38,099 nt of DNA from Dehalococcoidia bacterium (GCA_022451865.1 JAKUNM010000008.1:1-38099); one strand, 5' to 3'; counted from the first letter of the stretch, positions 8,532-17,322 are shown. Notes: a model not told the origin generated them from the sequence alone. Numbers and translations: made by a program.

Positions 8532-9095
8532 TCATCTATAATCACGATGCACACGACTTGCAGTTGGACGACTTTGCCCTTGATATCGAGATTGCAAGTC
8601 AGTATGACCATATGGTTTATCAGCAGCTGTAGTAAGATTTTGGAATGAAAGTTGGCCTATTTTCATTCCAAAATATAACCGAATAGGCAACGTAGCTACA
8701 TTTGAAAGCTCGAGAGTTAATTGACCTTGCCATCCAGGATCGACATATCCGGCAGTTGCGTGAACAAGTAATCCTAATCTACCTAGTGATGATTTACCTT
8801 CAACACGGGCAACTAAATCATCTCCAAGTTCAACATACTCAAGAGTAGATCCTAAAACGAATTCTCCTGGATGTAGAACAAATGGCTCATCATCTCCTAC
8901 TTCATGCTCTTCAGTAAGAGCTTCCGCTGACTCTCTGATATCGATATATGCATCTTTATGATTACGAAAGACTCTAAAATATCTATCCAATCTGATATCG
9001 ATAGATGCAGGTTGCACTGCATTATCACCAATTGGTTCAATAATTAATCTTTTATTTTCAAGAGCTTCAATAATTGAACGATCACTCAGAACCAC
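8532..9095 (-). CDS. dcd: dCTP deaminase (Dcd/dUTPase fold)
   Basis: This enzyme deaminates dCTP to dUTP for thymidylate synthesis; some members also hydrolyse dUTP. Family motifs are SDRSIIEAL at the N-terminus, [25 protein letters not shown] with the catalytic region, and [14 protein letters not shown]. The ORF track starts at 9125, but GTG9095 gives the canonical MVLSDRSI N-terminus and is preceded by GAGG six to seven bases upstream; this yields 187 residues. Whether it is mono- or bifunctional cannot be decided by eye. It is the gene before ribD on the same strand and may share its transcript. Confidence 0.93.
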   Translation of the reverse strand: MVLSDRSIIEALENKRLIIEPIGDNAVQPASIDIRLDRYFRVFRNHKDAYIDIRESAEALTEEHEVGDDEPFVLHPGEFVLGSTLEYVELGDDLVARVEGKSSLGRLGLLVHATAGYVDPGWQGQLTLELSNVATLPIRLYFGMKIGQLSFQNLTTAADKPYGHTDLQSRYQGQSRPTASRVHRDYR

Positions 9096-9211
9096 ATCTA
9101 ACCTCAGAACGGAGAGAACTATCATAGAAATTCATTAATATCTCGAGCCTACCTCGATGTGCCGCAGTAGTCATCTTAATGGTGCAATCATTTTTAAATA
9201 TTCTATTTCGC

Positions 9212-10024
9212 TTATCGAATCTCAAATGTCACACTTACTTGAATTGATATATCTTGTTGACCTGGAGAAATAGGAGTAACAGATGAACTACTAGGAGAGG
9301 CCATTTCTAGAGACATTCTAGGCATAGGACTTACAAAATTAGAAGATTCAGATATTCGTATAACGGAACCAAGTTCGACTTTGGCCGCATCAGCAAATAA
9401 TTCTGCTTTATTACGCGCATTTTCAATAGCTAGTTTGCGAGCAAGATCGAGGTAACTATCAGAATTTTCAACCTTAAAATGGATATTATTAATTCGTATG
9501 TTATTTCCACCAATAGAAACAGCATCGTCAATAAAAGAACCAATCTCTTCCATATCGCGGAATTTCACAGTTATCGTGTTAGTAACACGAAAACCTATTA
9601 TTTCTGGCCCCGATTCATTACGGTAATTATATTGCGGCGAAACGTTAAAATGAGAAGTTTTTAAATCATTATCTTCAATATTGTATTGACCGATTACCTT
9701 CTGCAAGTGTGACATAGATAAAGATGCTTTTTTATTAGCATTTTCAACAGTTTTTGCTATTACTTCGACACCTAAATTTATTTCAACGACATCAGGATCT
9801 GCACCAACTATGCCAATACCAGTAACCGTCAAACCGGTATCGGCGCTTGTACCTAAATCAGAATTGTTGCTTCCATATAAACCGGTATTAGCACTTGTAT
9901 ATAAATCCGTGATGCTGACTCTATTAGTATCATTACTGTTAATTGCAAATATCGCACTAATCATAATGACAGAGCTTAAAACTATCCCAATTACAACAGC
10001 AAGAGACAGACGAAAATCTACCAT
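9212..10024 (-). CDS. SIMPL-domain (DUF541) secreted or membrane-anchored protein
   Basis: This is a 270-residue protein with one N-terminal hydrophobic segment (about residues 5-27), likely a signal anchor or signal peptide, and a C-terminal SIMPL domain. The domain is recognisable from TVTGIG, then VEINLGVEV, the LKTSHFNVSPQY block, GFRVTNTITVKF, and the ARNKAELFADAA helix. SIMPL proteins (BP26/OMP28, YggE) form periplasmic or surface assemblies with poorly defined, often stress-linked roles. Between anchor and domain is a Ser/Asn-rich linker containing TSANTGL and TSADTGL, a short internal duplication. It lies upstream of dcd with a 116-base gap and diverges from lepB. Confidence 0.85.
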   Translation of the reverse strand: MVDFRLSLAVVIGIVLSSVIMISAIFAINSNDTNRVSITDLYTSANTGLYGSNNSDLGTSADTGLTVTGIGIVGADPDVVEINLGVEVIAKTVENANKKASLSMSHLQKVIGQYNIEDNDLKTSHFNVSPQYNYRNESGPEIIGFRVTNTITVKFRDMEEIGSFIDDAVSIGGNNIRINNIHFKVENSDSYLDLARKLAIENARNKAELFADAAKVELGSVIRISESSNFVSPMPRMSLEMASPSSSSVTPISPGQQDISIQVSVTFEIR

Positions 10025-10179
10025 AACAACCTCAAAGATCTATGATGCGCTAACATTTTTTTTACTTATCTTACTTAACTGCATCTATTATCTATCTATA
10101 TTATCGTATTCCAAATATTCAAGACAAATTGATCCCAATTGAGATGCAATAGAATGAAATTTCCAGCACTATAGTATTA

Positions 10180-10917
10180 ATGAATTACGATCCAAAAGAA
10201 GAGAAAAGAAACGTGACCTCAGAAAAATCTGAGTCAATCAACCATTCTAAGAATACATATTCAGAGCGAGATTATTACCCTAATCATATTGGCTTAGAAT
10301 CTGAAAATTTATTATTTAAAAACTTACAAACAACAAGAAGATTTTTTTGTTCACCGAGACAATTATCAGAAACTTTGGAGATAGTTGCCTTGGCCCTAAT
10401 AATCTTCTTGGGAGTTAGAGGTATAGCACAAAATTTTATTGTTAGTGGTGAATCAATGTCACCCACATTTCAGCCTAACCAATTACTCATCGCGAATAGA
10501 TTAGCTTATATTGATATCGACATAACTTGGATACCTTGGCATACAGGTAACCAGTGGCAACCATTTGGTAATCCTGAGCAAGGAGAAATAGTTATCTTCG
10601 CGTTTCCAGGTGATACTGAAAGAGACTTCCTAAAAAGAATACTTGCAGTACCAGGGCAAACCATTGAAATTAAGAATGGCACAATATTTATTGATGAAAA
10701 AGCATTAAACGAACCTTACGTAACAGATCCATGGTTTGGGACAATGCCCCCACAAATTGTCCCGCCTGGTAATTTTTTTGTTGTAGGTGATAATCGTAGA
10801 AATTCCTTTGATTCCAGATCTTGGGGCATGTTAGAAAAAGATCTATTAATTGGAAGAGCTGATTTTAGATATTGGCCAATACAAAAATTAGGTTTTATAA
10901 AACATCATGAATACTAA
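10180..10917 (+). CDS. lepB: Signal peptidase I
   Basis: This membrane-bound serine protease removes signal peptides from secreted proteins. A hydrophilic N-terminus of about 65 residues is followed by one membrane segment (about 68-83). The catalytic core follows, with Ser92 in SGESMSPT, Lys152 in DFLKRILAVPGQ, and the conserved VGDNRRNSFDSRSWG box. The Ser/Lys dyad is intact. The single-anchor layout resembles Gram-positive SipS-type enzymes, although the N-terminal tail is unusually long and charged. It diverges from the SIMPL gene across 155 bases and precedes pyrE by 42 bases. Confidence 0.93.
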   Translation: MNYDPKEEKRNVTSEKSESINHSKNTYSERDYYPNHIGLESENLLFKNLQTTRRFFCSPRQLSETLEIVALALIIFLGVRGIAQNFIVSGESMSPTFQPNQLLIANRLAYIDIDITWIPWHTGNQWQPFGNPEQGEIVIFAFPGDTERDFLKRILAVPGQTIEIKNGTIFIDEKALNEPYVTDPWFGTMPPQIVPPGNFFVVGDNRRNSFDSRSWGMLEKDLLIGRADFRYWPIQKLGFIKHHEY

Positions 10918-10959
10918 TAAAATCAATATTGGGAAACAGAAAAATGGGAGTATCTTGCC

Positions 10960-11544
10960 ATGGAATCAATAGAAGAGCTTAGAAAAGATCTTGAAACACT
11001 TTGTATTTTACGAGGTGATTTTACACTCGCATCTGGTAAAAAAAGTAACTACTACTACAACGGTAAAGCGGCGATGCTTTCTGGAAAAGTAAAAATACAC
11101 TTAGCAAGAGCTCTACTAACCCTTGCTGAAGGAATCGATTTTGATGTAGTAGGCGGTCCTGCCGTTGGTGCGGTACCTTTAGTTGAGCATATGTCTATAA
11201 TTTCTGCCTTAGAAAAAAAACACATATTCGATACTTTTTACGTACGAAGTGAAGCAAAACAACACGGTACGGCTTCTTCTTTATATCAAGCAAAAGATTT
11301 CAATGGGAATGATATTCTCATTCAAAATACAAAAGCATTAATAGTTGAGGATACCTTAACAACAGGTGGTTCTATTCAAGTTGCCTTAAAGGCAGTGGAG
11401 GAGATCGGTGCAAAAGTAGTTGGAGTATTAATAGTTGCCGATCGGCAAGATCCTGATGCCAATTGGATTAGAAACGAATATGATTATCGGGCTTTATTCA
11501 ATGTCAGTGATAGTGGACATTTAATCAATCCAACTAAAAATTAA
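10960..11544 (+). CDS. pyrE: Orotate phosphoribosyltransferase
   Basis: This enzyme converts orotate plus PRPP to orotidine 5'-monophosphate in pyrimidine synthesis. At 194 residues it has the type I phosphoribosyltransferase fold: FTLASGKKSNYYYN near the N-terminus, GGPAVGAVPL as the PPi loop, a basic flexible-loop region (RSEAKQHG), and the PRPP motif ALIVEDTLTTGGS. It is probably translated with lepB as a plus-strand pair. The ATG at 10960 follows a purine-rich tract. No other pyr gene is in the window. Confidence 0.93.
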   Translation: MESIEELRKDLETLCILRGDFTLASGKKSNYYYNGKAAMLSGKVKIHLARALLTLAEGIDFDVVGGPAVGAVPLVEHMSIISALEKKHIFDTFYVRSEAKQHGTASSLYQAKDFNGNDILIQNTKALIVEDTLTTGGSIQVALKAVEEIGAKVVGVLIVADRQDPDANWIRNEYDYRALFNVSDSGHLINPTKN

Positions 11545-11610
11545 TTATCGTTTTCTAGATTTGAAACAGCTGTTCTGACAGACATTCCAAAAATCAGGTA
11601 TGGTATATGT

Positions 11611-11633
11611 ATTCAGATATGCGGCATCTGAAT
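11611..11633. other. Perfect 8-bp stem-loop after pyrE
   Basis: ATTCAGAT and ATCTGAAT form a perfect inverted repeat around a 7-base loop, and TTTTT follows seven bases later (11641-11644 region). It could be a weak plus-strand terminator for the lepB-pyrE unit or an operator for the following small gene. The stem is AT-rich and the T-run is displaced, so the assignment is uncertain. Confidence 0.3.
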
Positions 11634-11703
11634 GTGTGATTTTTACATTACTTATTTCTTGTAGCAGGATTTCTGTAAATGAGACTCGTGCATTGGGGGG
11701 GAT

Positions 11704-11907
11704 ATGGTTGATACTGCGAAACCTTCTAATGATTTGTGTGTACATCATTGGGTACTACCTGCACCAGGTGACAAAGATGCAAATGGCATTTGTAATAGGT
11801 GTGGTGCAGAGAAAAAATTTGCAAATAGCTCAAGCAATACATCTGGGCATTGGATGCGCCAAAAAGGGCACCAAATCAACTCAAAAGGACAATCAGCTAC
11901 AAAATAA
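11704..11907 (+). CDS. Small zinc-ribbon protein with HHW motif
   Basis: This 67-residue protein contains CVHHW, a short acidic loop and then CNRCG followed by a basic stretch. The Cys/His pairs make a probable single zinc ribbon. I recall similar short proteins (HHW, then GVC..CG) as widespread in Chloroflexota without assigned function. It is flanked by pyrE and the tRNA-Lys gene. A run of seven G residues (11695-11701) ends two bases before the ATG, unusually close for a ribosome-binding site. The overlapping 105-residue ORF at 11600 is in another frame and lacks recognisable features. Confidence 0.7.
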   Translation: MVDTAKPSNDLCVHHWVLPAPGDKDANGICNRCGAEKKFANSSSNTSGHWMRQKGHQINSKGQSATK

Positions 11908-12008
11908 ATTCTTTTAAAGACTATCTTTATTTAAAAAAAAAAGAAAAAAATTAGATTTTTTTTGTAAAAGGGCTTCCATCTGAGCGATTCATTGTGAATA
12001 CTGCTGGT
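11908..12008. other. Intergenic A/T-tract region before tRNA-Lys
   Basis: This contains the small TAAAGA-CTA-TCTTTA stem-loop, then a long A-tract followed by a T-tract (about 11931-11964). The stem-loop and tracts may terminate the preceding small gene. The tRNA promoter should lie in the last 60 bases, but I see no clear -35/-10 pair. Confidence 0.35.
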
Positions 12009-12082
12009 GGGCCCGTAGCTTAGTGGTAAAGCAGGCGGCTTTTAACCGCTCGATGAGAGTTCGATTCTCTCCGGGCCCACCA
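12009..12082 (+). tRNA. tRNA-Lys (anticodon UUU)
   Basis: A full cloverleaf can be folded by eye. The acceptor stem GGGCCCG pairs with CGGGCCC, the D stem is GCTT/AAGC, and the anticodon stem GGCGG pairs with CCGCT (one G-T). The anticodon loop CTTTTAA places TTT at positions 34-36. A four-base variable loop and T stem GAGAG/CTCTC with loop TTCGATT complete it. Discriminator A is followed by an encoded CCA. UUU reads AAA and AAG, giving lysine. The MFS gene starts 27 bases after it. Confidence 0.97.
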
Positions 12083-12109
12083 ACAATCAAAAAACCAAGG
12101 ATTTAGAAT

Positions 12110-13405
12110 TTGATCTCACTTTACCGAGACATTCGGACCGGCATCATTGATCAATCTACAGGGAAAATTTTCTACGGCTGGTACATAGCGCTCAGTGGAA
12201 TTGTAATTATCACAATTGCAACAGGACTAATTAATCAAGCATTTGGGGCGTACTTTGTTTTACTACAAGCCGACTTCGGTTGGAGTAAAACTTTACTCTC
12301 ATCAGGGTATGCATTCGCACGCGTAGAAAGCGGAGTGTTAGGCCCTGTTCAAGGATGGCTCATCGACCGTTATGGACCCCGAATTATTATGACCATCGGG
12401 CTCTCAATCTATGGATTAGGATTTATAGCATTCAGCCAAATTTCAAGCCCACTCACTTTTATTGTCACTTTTGCCATTATGTCAGTCGGATCAAGTTTAG
12501 GTGGATTTATGGCACTCCAAGTTGCTGTAGTAAATTGGTTTAATATTCGTCGTGGACGTGCTTTAATTCTGCTCTCTGTTGGCCTATCAATGGCTGGCTT
12601 TACTGCACCAATCGTAGCTATCGCTCTAGATTATTTTTCATGGCGAAGTGTAGCTATCGGTTCAGGTCTTATAGTTTTATTTGTGGGACTACCACTAGCG
12701 CAGCTTGTACGTCATCATCCACATGAAAAAAATACATATATCGATGGAATTATCAATAACGATGACGATAATCCATCCCATATCTCAGTGACACCATCGC
12801 ACCAATCCAACGACTTGACTCCAAAGGAAGCTCTCAAAACTCAAGCATTTTGGTTTATTTCATTAGGACATGCTGCTGGTGTATTAGTTGTTAGTGCAAT
12901 TATGGTTCACATGATCCCTCACCTAATAGAAGAATTAGACTATTCGCTAAGTAAGGCAGGCATAATAACTGCTATTATCCCATTTGCTATGTTACTAGGA
13001 AGGTTTACTGCTTTATTTTTTGGAGAAAAATATGACAAAAGAAAAGTTGTTGTTGTTGCAATGTTAGGACACACAATTGCTTTACTTTTACTTGCTTATG
13101 CGCAATCAACATGGATGGTAGTTTTATTTGCATTAATAATAGGAACCTCTTGGGCAACTAGAGGTCCTCTTACTCAAGCCCTTCGTGCTGACTATTTTGG
13201 AACTAAAGCATTTGGAACGATTATGGGATTTTCTTCAATGATTGTTATGATTGGTTCAATAGCAGGACCTATTGTCGCCGGTGTACTGGCAGATGTAACT
13301 GGAAATTACAAATTTGGGTTTACACTTTTAGCTATCCTTGCCGGCTTAGGATCAGTGTTTTTTCTGACAGCTTCCCCACCAAAAACATCCACCCAGCAAA
13401 ATTAA
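12110..13405 (+). CDS. MFS transporter, monocarboxylate / oxalate-formate-antiporter-like
   Basis: This is a 431-residue secondary transporter with twelve hydrophobic segments and a charged loop of about 35 residues in the middle. Motif A between TM2 and TM3 reads GWLIDRYGPR. The opening FYGWYIALSG followed by an FG...F stretch is typical of the MFS branch that includes oxalate/formate antiporters and monocarboxylate carriers. The TTG start follows AAGGA at normal spacing, just after the tRNA. The neighbouring 2-hydroxyacid dehydrogenases suggest an organic acid substrate, but this is inference. Confidence 0.85.
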   Translation: MISLYRDIRTGIIDQSTGKIFYGWYIALSGIVIITIATGLINQAFGAYFVLLQADFGWSKTLLSSGYAFARVESGVLGPVQGWLIDRYGPRIIMTIGLSIYGLGFIAFSQISSPLTFIVTFAIMSVGSSLGGFMALQVAVVNWFNIRRGRALILLSVGLSMAGFTAPIVAIALDYFSWRSVAIGSGLIVLFVGLPLAQLVRHHPHEKNTYIDGIINNDDDNPSHISVTPSHQSNDLTPKEALKTQAFWFISLGHAAGVLVVSAIMVHMIPHLIEELDYSLSKAGIITAIIPFAMLLGRFTALFFGEKYDKRKVVVVAMLGHTIALLLLAYAQSTWMVVLFALIIGTSWATRGPLTQALRADYFGTKAFGTIMGFSSMIVMIGSIAGPIVAGVLADVTGNYKFGFTLLAILAGLGSVFFLTASPPKTSTQQN

Positions 13406-13412
13406 GTTCCCA

Positions 13413-13991
13413 CTAAGTCTCTTCTGGTCGACTAAAGCCATGAAAACCATCCGAACCTGGCTCAACATCAAAAGAGCGCAGCTGAAAAGCAACCATGGTA
13501 TAAAATCCTAATAGGCTAGACATTTCTGTAAGGCCACGTTCACCAAATAGGTCAATAACTTTGTTATATAGATCATTAGATAATGATTTACCTGTCAATA
13601 GAGTCATTGAGAGATCATAGGTGACCAGAACATCATCCCTATCAGAAAATGGACGATTACCGATTTGAACATCGTCTAGTACCGATTGAGGGATACCATA
13701 CTCGACGGCCCGATCTGCATGTGTCCATTCAACATTTGACTGCCAGTAAAATGCAGCAACTGAAATAGCGAATTCAACAATCCCACGATCGAGGGATGTT
13801 TTTTCCCAAAACCATAATCCAAATGTACGCATTTGATGACATAATTCTGGGCTACGAAACCATGGATCATAAGGACCACCCCAATAACCAGATTCTGGCA
13901 CACCTTTATAAAAGCGGACTAAACTATCAAATTCTGTCTTTGTTACTTCATCCATTGTTGATGGATCAGGTATTGGACCTAAACGACTCAT
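13413..13991 (-). CDS. Carboxymuconolactone decarboxylase-fold (AhpD-like) protein without redox cysteines
   Basis: This is an all-helical protein of 192 residues. The stretch SNVEWTHADRAVEYGIPQ (about residues 104-121) has the E..W..H..A...G pattern of the carboxymuconolactone decarboxylase / AhpD superfamily. The CxxC pair of AhpD peroxidase partners is absent, so a thiol redox role is unlikely. ATG13991 has AGGA six bases upstream and is preferred over the TTG14021 extension. Family members act on lactones or unknown substrates. It is convergent with the MFS gene (7 bases) and divergent from the LDH2-type dehydrogenase. Confidence 0.8.
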   Translation of the reverse strand: MSRLGPIPDPSTMDEVTKTEFDSLVRFYKGVPESGYWGGPYDPWFRSPELCHQMRTFGLWFWEKTSLDRGIVEFAISVAAFYWQSNVEWTHADRAVEYGIPQSVLDDVQIGNRPFSDRDDVLVTYDLSMTLLTGKSLSNDLYNKVIDLFGERGLTEMSSLLGFYTMVAFQLRSFDVEPGSDGFHGFSRPEET

Positions 13992-14120
13992 AAGCTTTCC
14001 TATCCTATTACCAACCTTCAATAAGATTATTTTGATTCAATTCTTCAAAACATTACCATCATCTGCATATAATTGCCTTAGAATATCTTGTAAATATAAC
14101 TAGTTTAGATCGGAATCTTC

Positions 14121-15203
14121 ATGCCGCTTGAAATTTTTAAAGTACCCGAAGAAGAAGCAATTCATGTATCTGATACATGGCTATTCGATATTACAAAAAA
14201 AATATTTGAACATGTAGGAGTACCTTCTGACGACGCTTCTCAAGCTGCTGACGTACTTGTCCAGGCTGATCTACGAGGTGTTGATAGTCATGGAGTATCT
14301 AATATGCTCCGTAATTACGTTGCGTCCTATCAAGAAGGATCTTACAACCCGACTCCTTCTTGGGAAATTGTAAGAGAACGTGCCTCTACTGCAACAATTG
14401 AGGCCGACCAAGGCCTTGGCATAATCATTGCTCCCAAAGCAATGAGAATAGCTATTGAAAAAGCAAAGCAAACTGGATTTGGTGTCGTCACAATTCGTAA
14501 CAGCGCGCACATGGGCATGGCATCTTATCACGCCATGCTCGCCCTAGAACATGACATGATTGGAGTTTCTATGAGTGCCATAGGTTCAGGTGTTTTTCCC
14601 ACTTTTGGTTCAGAGGGAAGATTTGGGACTAATCCTATTGCCATTGCTGCACCTGCATTAAATATGCATCCTTTTGTTTTTGATATTGCTACTAGTATTG
14701 TAGCGGGTAATAAATTAAGACTTGCTAAAAGATTGGGGACAGTTATGCCAGCAGGTCTTTTTGCAGATGCCGATGGGAATATAGTTGATACACCAGGGCA
14801 AGTCCCTGAAACATATAACATGATACCCATAGGCGGTACACGAGAGCATGGATCACATAAAGGGTATGGTTTCGCTCTGATGATCGAGATCCTGTCAACT
14901 CTCCTATCAGGCGGCATTCCTTGTACTCTTCTTGAGACAGGAAGACCCGCAACACACCATGTCGCTGCGTACGATATTGATGCATTTACAGATGTCCATG
15001 AATTTAAGGAAATGATGGATAAATGGCTAATGCATTTAGAGAATACCCCCCCTGCACCTGGGCATGAAAGAGTTCTTACTCCAGGCTTAGAAGAAGAAGA
15101 GGCAACAATTAGGCGTAAAGAGGAAGGTATCCCTCTTCACCCAGAGGTGATTGATTGGTTCAAAGTAATCTGTAATGATTTTTCTATCCCGTTTAAGTTA
15201 TAA
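14121..15203 (+). CDS. LDH2/MdhL/YlbC-family NAD(P)-dependent 2-hydroxyacid dehydrogenase
   Basis: This 360-residue oxidoreductase belongs to the non-Rossmann malate/L-lactate dehydrogenase superfamily. Hallmarks are DLRGVDSHGV near residue 55, the catalytic-His segment NSAHMGMASYH, FGTNPIAIAAP, and HKGYGFALMIEIL. Members oxidise L-malate, L-lactate, ureidoglycolate or sulfolactate, usually with NAD(P). The true substrate is not readable. It points toward a D-2-hydroxyacid dehydrogenase gene, so the locus encodes dehydrogenases from two unrelated 2-hydroxyacid families. A C7 tract (15046-15052) lies in its coding sequence. Confidence 0.88.
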   Translation: MPLEIFKVPEEEAIHVSDTWLFDITKKIFEHVGVPSDDASQAADVLVQADLRGVDSHGVSNMLRNYVASYQEGSYNPTPSWEIVRERASTATIEADQGLGIIIAPKAMRIAIEKAKQTGFGVVTIRNSAHMGMASYHAMLALEHDMIGVSMSAIGSGVFPTFGSEGRFGTNPIAIAAPALNMHPFVFDIATSIVAGNKLRLAKRLGTVMPAGLFADADGNIVDTPGQVPETYNMIPIGGTREHGSHKGYGFALMIEILSTLLSGGIPCTLLETGRPATHHVAAYDIDAFTDVHEFKEMMDKWLMHLENTPPAPGHERVLTPGLEEEEATIRRKEEGIPLHPEVIDWFKVICNDFSIPFKL

Positions 15204-15212
15204 ACGAATCAA

Positions 15213-16199
15213 TTATTGAACAATCCAATTAAGTGATTCACCTTTACGCCATCTTAATAAGTTTTCAAAAAATCTTTCCGCAGATCGTTCATGGTATTTA
15301 TCGGAAATCGCCGAATTATGTGGGCTGATAATTACATTAGGCAATTCCCAAAGTAGTGAAGTTGAAGGTAAAGGTTCTTCTTTAAAAACATCAAGATAAG
15401 CACCACCTAAATGTCCTGAAATTAATTTTTGCGTCAATGATTCTTCATCGACCACAGGACCACGTGACACATTTATGATCCGTGATCCTTTTGGTAATTT
15501 TGACAAACGTTCAGAACTAATCAAACCTTCCGTCTCATCATTAAGTGGGCAAGCCAGAATTAACCATTCAGCACTCGGCAAAAGATTATCAAGATCACTA
15601 TTATGGTATAACTCATCGACACCTTCCGGAATATCATTGACGTTACGTCTAACACCAATGACACGCATTCCGACAGATTTTGCATACCGTGCCACACGGC
15701 TACCTATCTCACCTAGGCCAATGATTAATAATGTTTGTCCTGCAATATCAGGAGGCGCATCATCATAATGGATAGGGTCCCAAACATGCTGAGCTTGCAA
15801 TTCACGCCAATATTGAAAAGGCCTCCCTAGCCAAAGTATAGCCGCCAAAACATTCAGTGCAATTGGTTCGGCATTAGCACCAGGGGAATTTGTAATTGAT
15901 ATATCACGCCCCAACAGTTGGGGAAAGTTTTTAGGATTAATACCAACAGCAAAAAAATGTAACCACTGTAGATTTTTTGCACGATTCAAAGTCTCCAAAA
16001 AAATATCGCGACGATAACGGACATCATTGGAAAAAAAAGCAACTTTGACATCATTCAGAACGTCATCAGGTATAATTTGATCGTTATCGACATCAATTAT
16101 AATGCGAGTAGTTTTTAATCCTGGACCAGATTCTGCCTGGTATAATTCAGCATCAAATCGTTCAACAAATTTCTTACTGAGCAGGATCCCAGAATTCAT
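15213..16199 (-). CDS. D-isomer-specific 2-hydroxyacid dehydrogenase
   Basis: This is a cytoplasmic NAD(P)H-dependent enzyme of 328 residues that interconverts 2-ketoacids and D-2-hydroxyacids. The Rossmann motif GLGEIGSRVARYA is followed by the catalytic Arg in NVSRGPVVDE, Glu in FKEEPLP and His in SPHNSA. All three catalytic residues are present. The SPHNSA form and layout resemble glyoxylate/hydroxypyruvate reductases of the GhrA type. ATG16199 has GGAGGG upstream. It is the last gene of the UGSC operon, 27 bases after the preceding stop, so its product probably processes the hydroxyacid or ketoacid of that pathway (inference). Confidence 0.9.
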   Translation of the reverse strand: MNSGILLSKKFVERFDAELYQAESGPGLKTTRIIIDVDNDQIIPDDVLNDVKVAFFSNDVRYRRDIFLETLNRAKNLQWLHFFAVGINPKNFPQLLGRDISITNSPGANAEPIALNVLAAILWLGRPFQYWRELQAQHVWDPIHYDDAPPDIAGQTLLIIGLGEIGSRVARYAKSVGMRVIGVRRNVNDIPEGVDELYHNSDLDNLLPSAEWLILACPLNDETEGLISSERLSKLPKGSRIINVSRGPVVDEESLTQKLISGHLGGAYLDVFKEEPLPSTSLLWELPNVIISPHNSAISDKYHERSAERFFENLLRWRKGESLNWIVQ

Positions 16200-16226
16200 T
16201 ATTTATTCCCTCCATTTTGTAATTTA

Positions 16227-17309
16227 TTAGAACGAATCAATTGGGCGAGTTATGGCTTTTTCAGTAGCTGACCATGTTGGAATGAACGTAGCCTTAATAC
16301 CAACACCACCAGTAACAATTATTAGTATGTCCTCAGGCGATACAGCAGCAAAGACACTTTCCGATTCTGTAATGCCTAATTCTTCTCGATTTGCTGTTAT
16401 GCGAGATACAGAATGTGAAGGCAACCAAGACAATGGAGTCATTGATTCTGTGTATAAAGCTTCTTGAAATCTTTCCCTATCCCATCCTTGTTCAGAAAGA
16501 AATTTTGCAGACTCTGGAGGAAGAAGAATTACTGGTTGACCACCACCAAATGATTGTCTACCTAAATTACCTGCAATTAACATTGAGCGCGACATAGTAC
16601 GTACCACCTCTTCAGCTGTGGTCTGTGGAAGTACAACTTCAACACTTCCAACTCCAGCAATTACGGTTACAGCGCTCTCATCGATATTAAATCCACGCGT
16701 GGTATGAAAAGGTGCCCATACACTATCTTCTTCATTTTCAGCTATTAACCAAGTATATTTACCAGGATGACCATGTGTCGCCATATCACCACTACCTGGA
16801 ATAGCAAAGGCTATATTTTGTAAAGCTAACCGAATGGCTCTCCCGATAGTTCCATTCGGTTTCCATCCTTGCCCCAATGCATTGTGTGAGCTATTTATAT
16901 GAAGTTCATTAATTATTGGACCATTCAGAGCAATTAGTGGTGCAGCCGCTCCAGTAGTTGTTTGAATGCCTAAAAGATTAAAATCAGGATCTGTCATGGC
17001 GTCCAAAGCTGATGCAATCAATGGAACAACACCAAGACCACAGCCAGCCAAAACAGCACACGCAGCAATATCACCTAGAGTTGGAATCACAAAGCCTGGA
17101 GGAAGAGGTAATTTAGTCGCTGGCAACTGAGAATTTAAGCCTCCCAGCATTTGATTTATTTTCTCTGCAGTAGGAGCAATTACTGGAAGCCCATCTGTAA
17201 GTCCAGCATTATAAAGTACTAAATTAGCACTATCAGCATTTATAAATTGATCTTCAAGATCGGCTAAACGTTCACAAATAGGTCGTACATCTAAGGGAGG
17301 AGTCGTCAT
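16227..17309 (-). CDS. UGSC-associated conserved protein, paralogue B (function unknown)
   Basis: This is a 360-residue soluble protein homologous along its whole length to the preceding gene product. Shared blocks are TDGLPV..PT near residue 38, AVLAGC, FNLLGIQTTT, LNGPI..E..IN, GQG..PNGTIGRA, PGSGD.ATHGHPGK and AENEEDSVW. The Asn, Gly, His and Glu rich conserved positions look like an active or ligand-binding site. I cannot name a characterised family. ATG17309 follows an in-frame TTG used by the ORF track. It starts 13 bases after the paralogue A stop, suggesting stoichiometric production and perhaps a heteromer. Confidence 0.75.
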   Translation of the reverse strand: MTTPPLDVRPICERLADLEDQFINADSANLVLYNAGLTDGLPVIAPTAEKINQMLGGLNSQLPATKLPLPPGFVIPTLGDIAACAVLAGCGLGVVPLIASALDAMTDPDFNLLGIQTTTGAAAPLIALNGPIINELHINSSHNALGQGWKPNGTIGRAIRLALQNIAFAIPGSGDMATHGHPGKYTWLIAENEEDSVWAPFHTTRGFNIDESAVTVIAGVGSVEVVLPQTTAEEVVRTMSRSMLIAGNLGRQSFGGGQPVILLPPESAKFLSEQGWDRERFQEALYTESMTPLSWLPSHSVSRITANREELGITESESVFAAVSPEDILIIVTGGVGIKATFIPTWSATEKAITRPIDSF

Positions 17310-17322
17310 CAAAAAAATCTAA

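Noticed and set aside
9143-9160. TCGAG-GTAGG-CTCGA hairpin as terminator after the SIMPL gene
   Set aside because: The five-base stem has no T-run after it, so it is too weak to call.
8517-9211. FMN riboswitch in front of ribD or dcd
   Set aside because: I looked for the conserved GGGTGAAATTCC-type and GACCGGCGGT-type blocks on the minus strand and did not see them; the gaps are also too short before ribD.
11600-11917. 105-residue plus-strand ORF overlapping the zinc-ribbon gene
   Set aside because: A different frame from the Cys/His-containing product, with no recognisable motif.
14528-14917. 129-residue minus-strand ORF
   Set aside because: Antisense shadow of the LDH2-type dehydrogenase gene; no domain, no ribosome-binding site.
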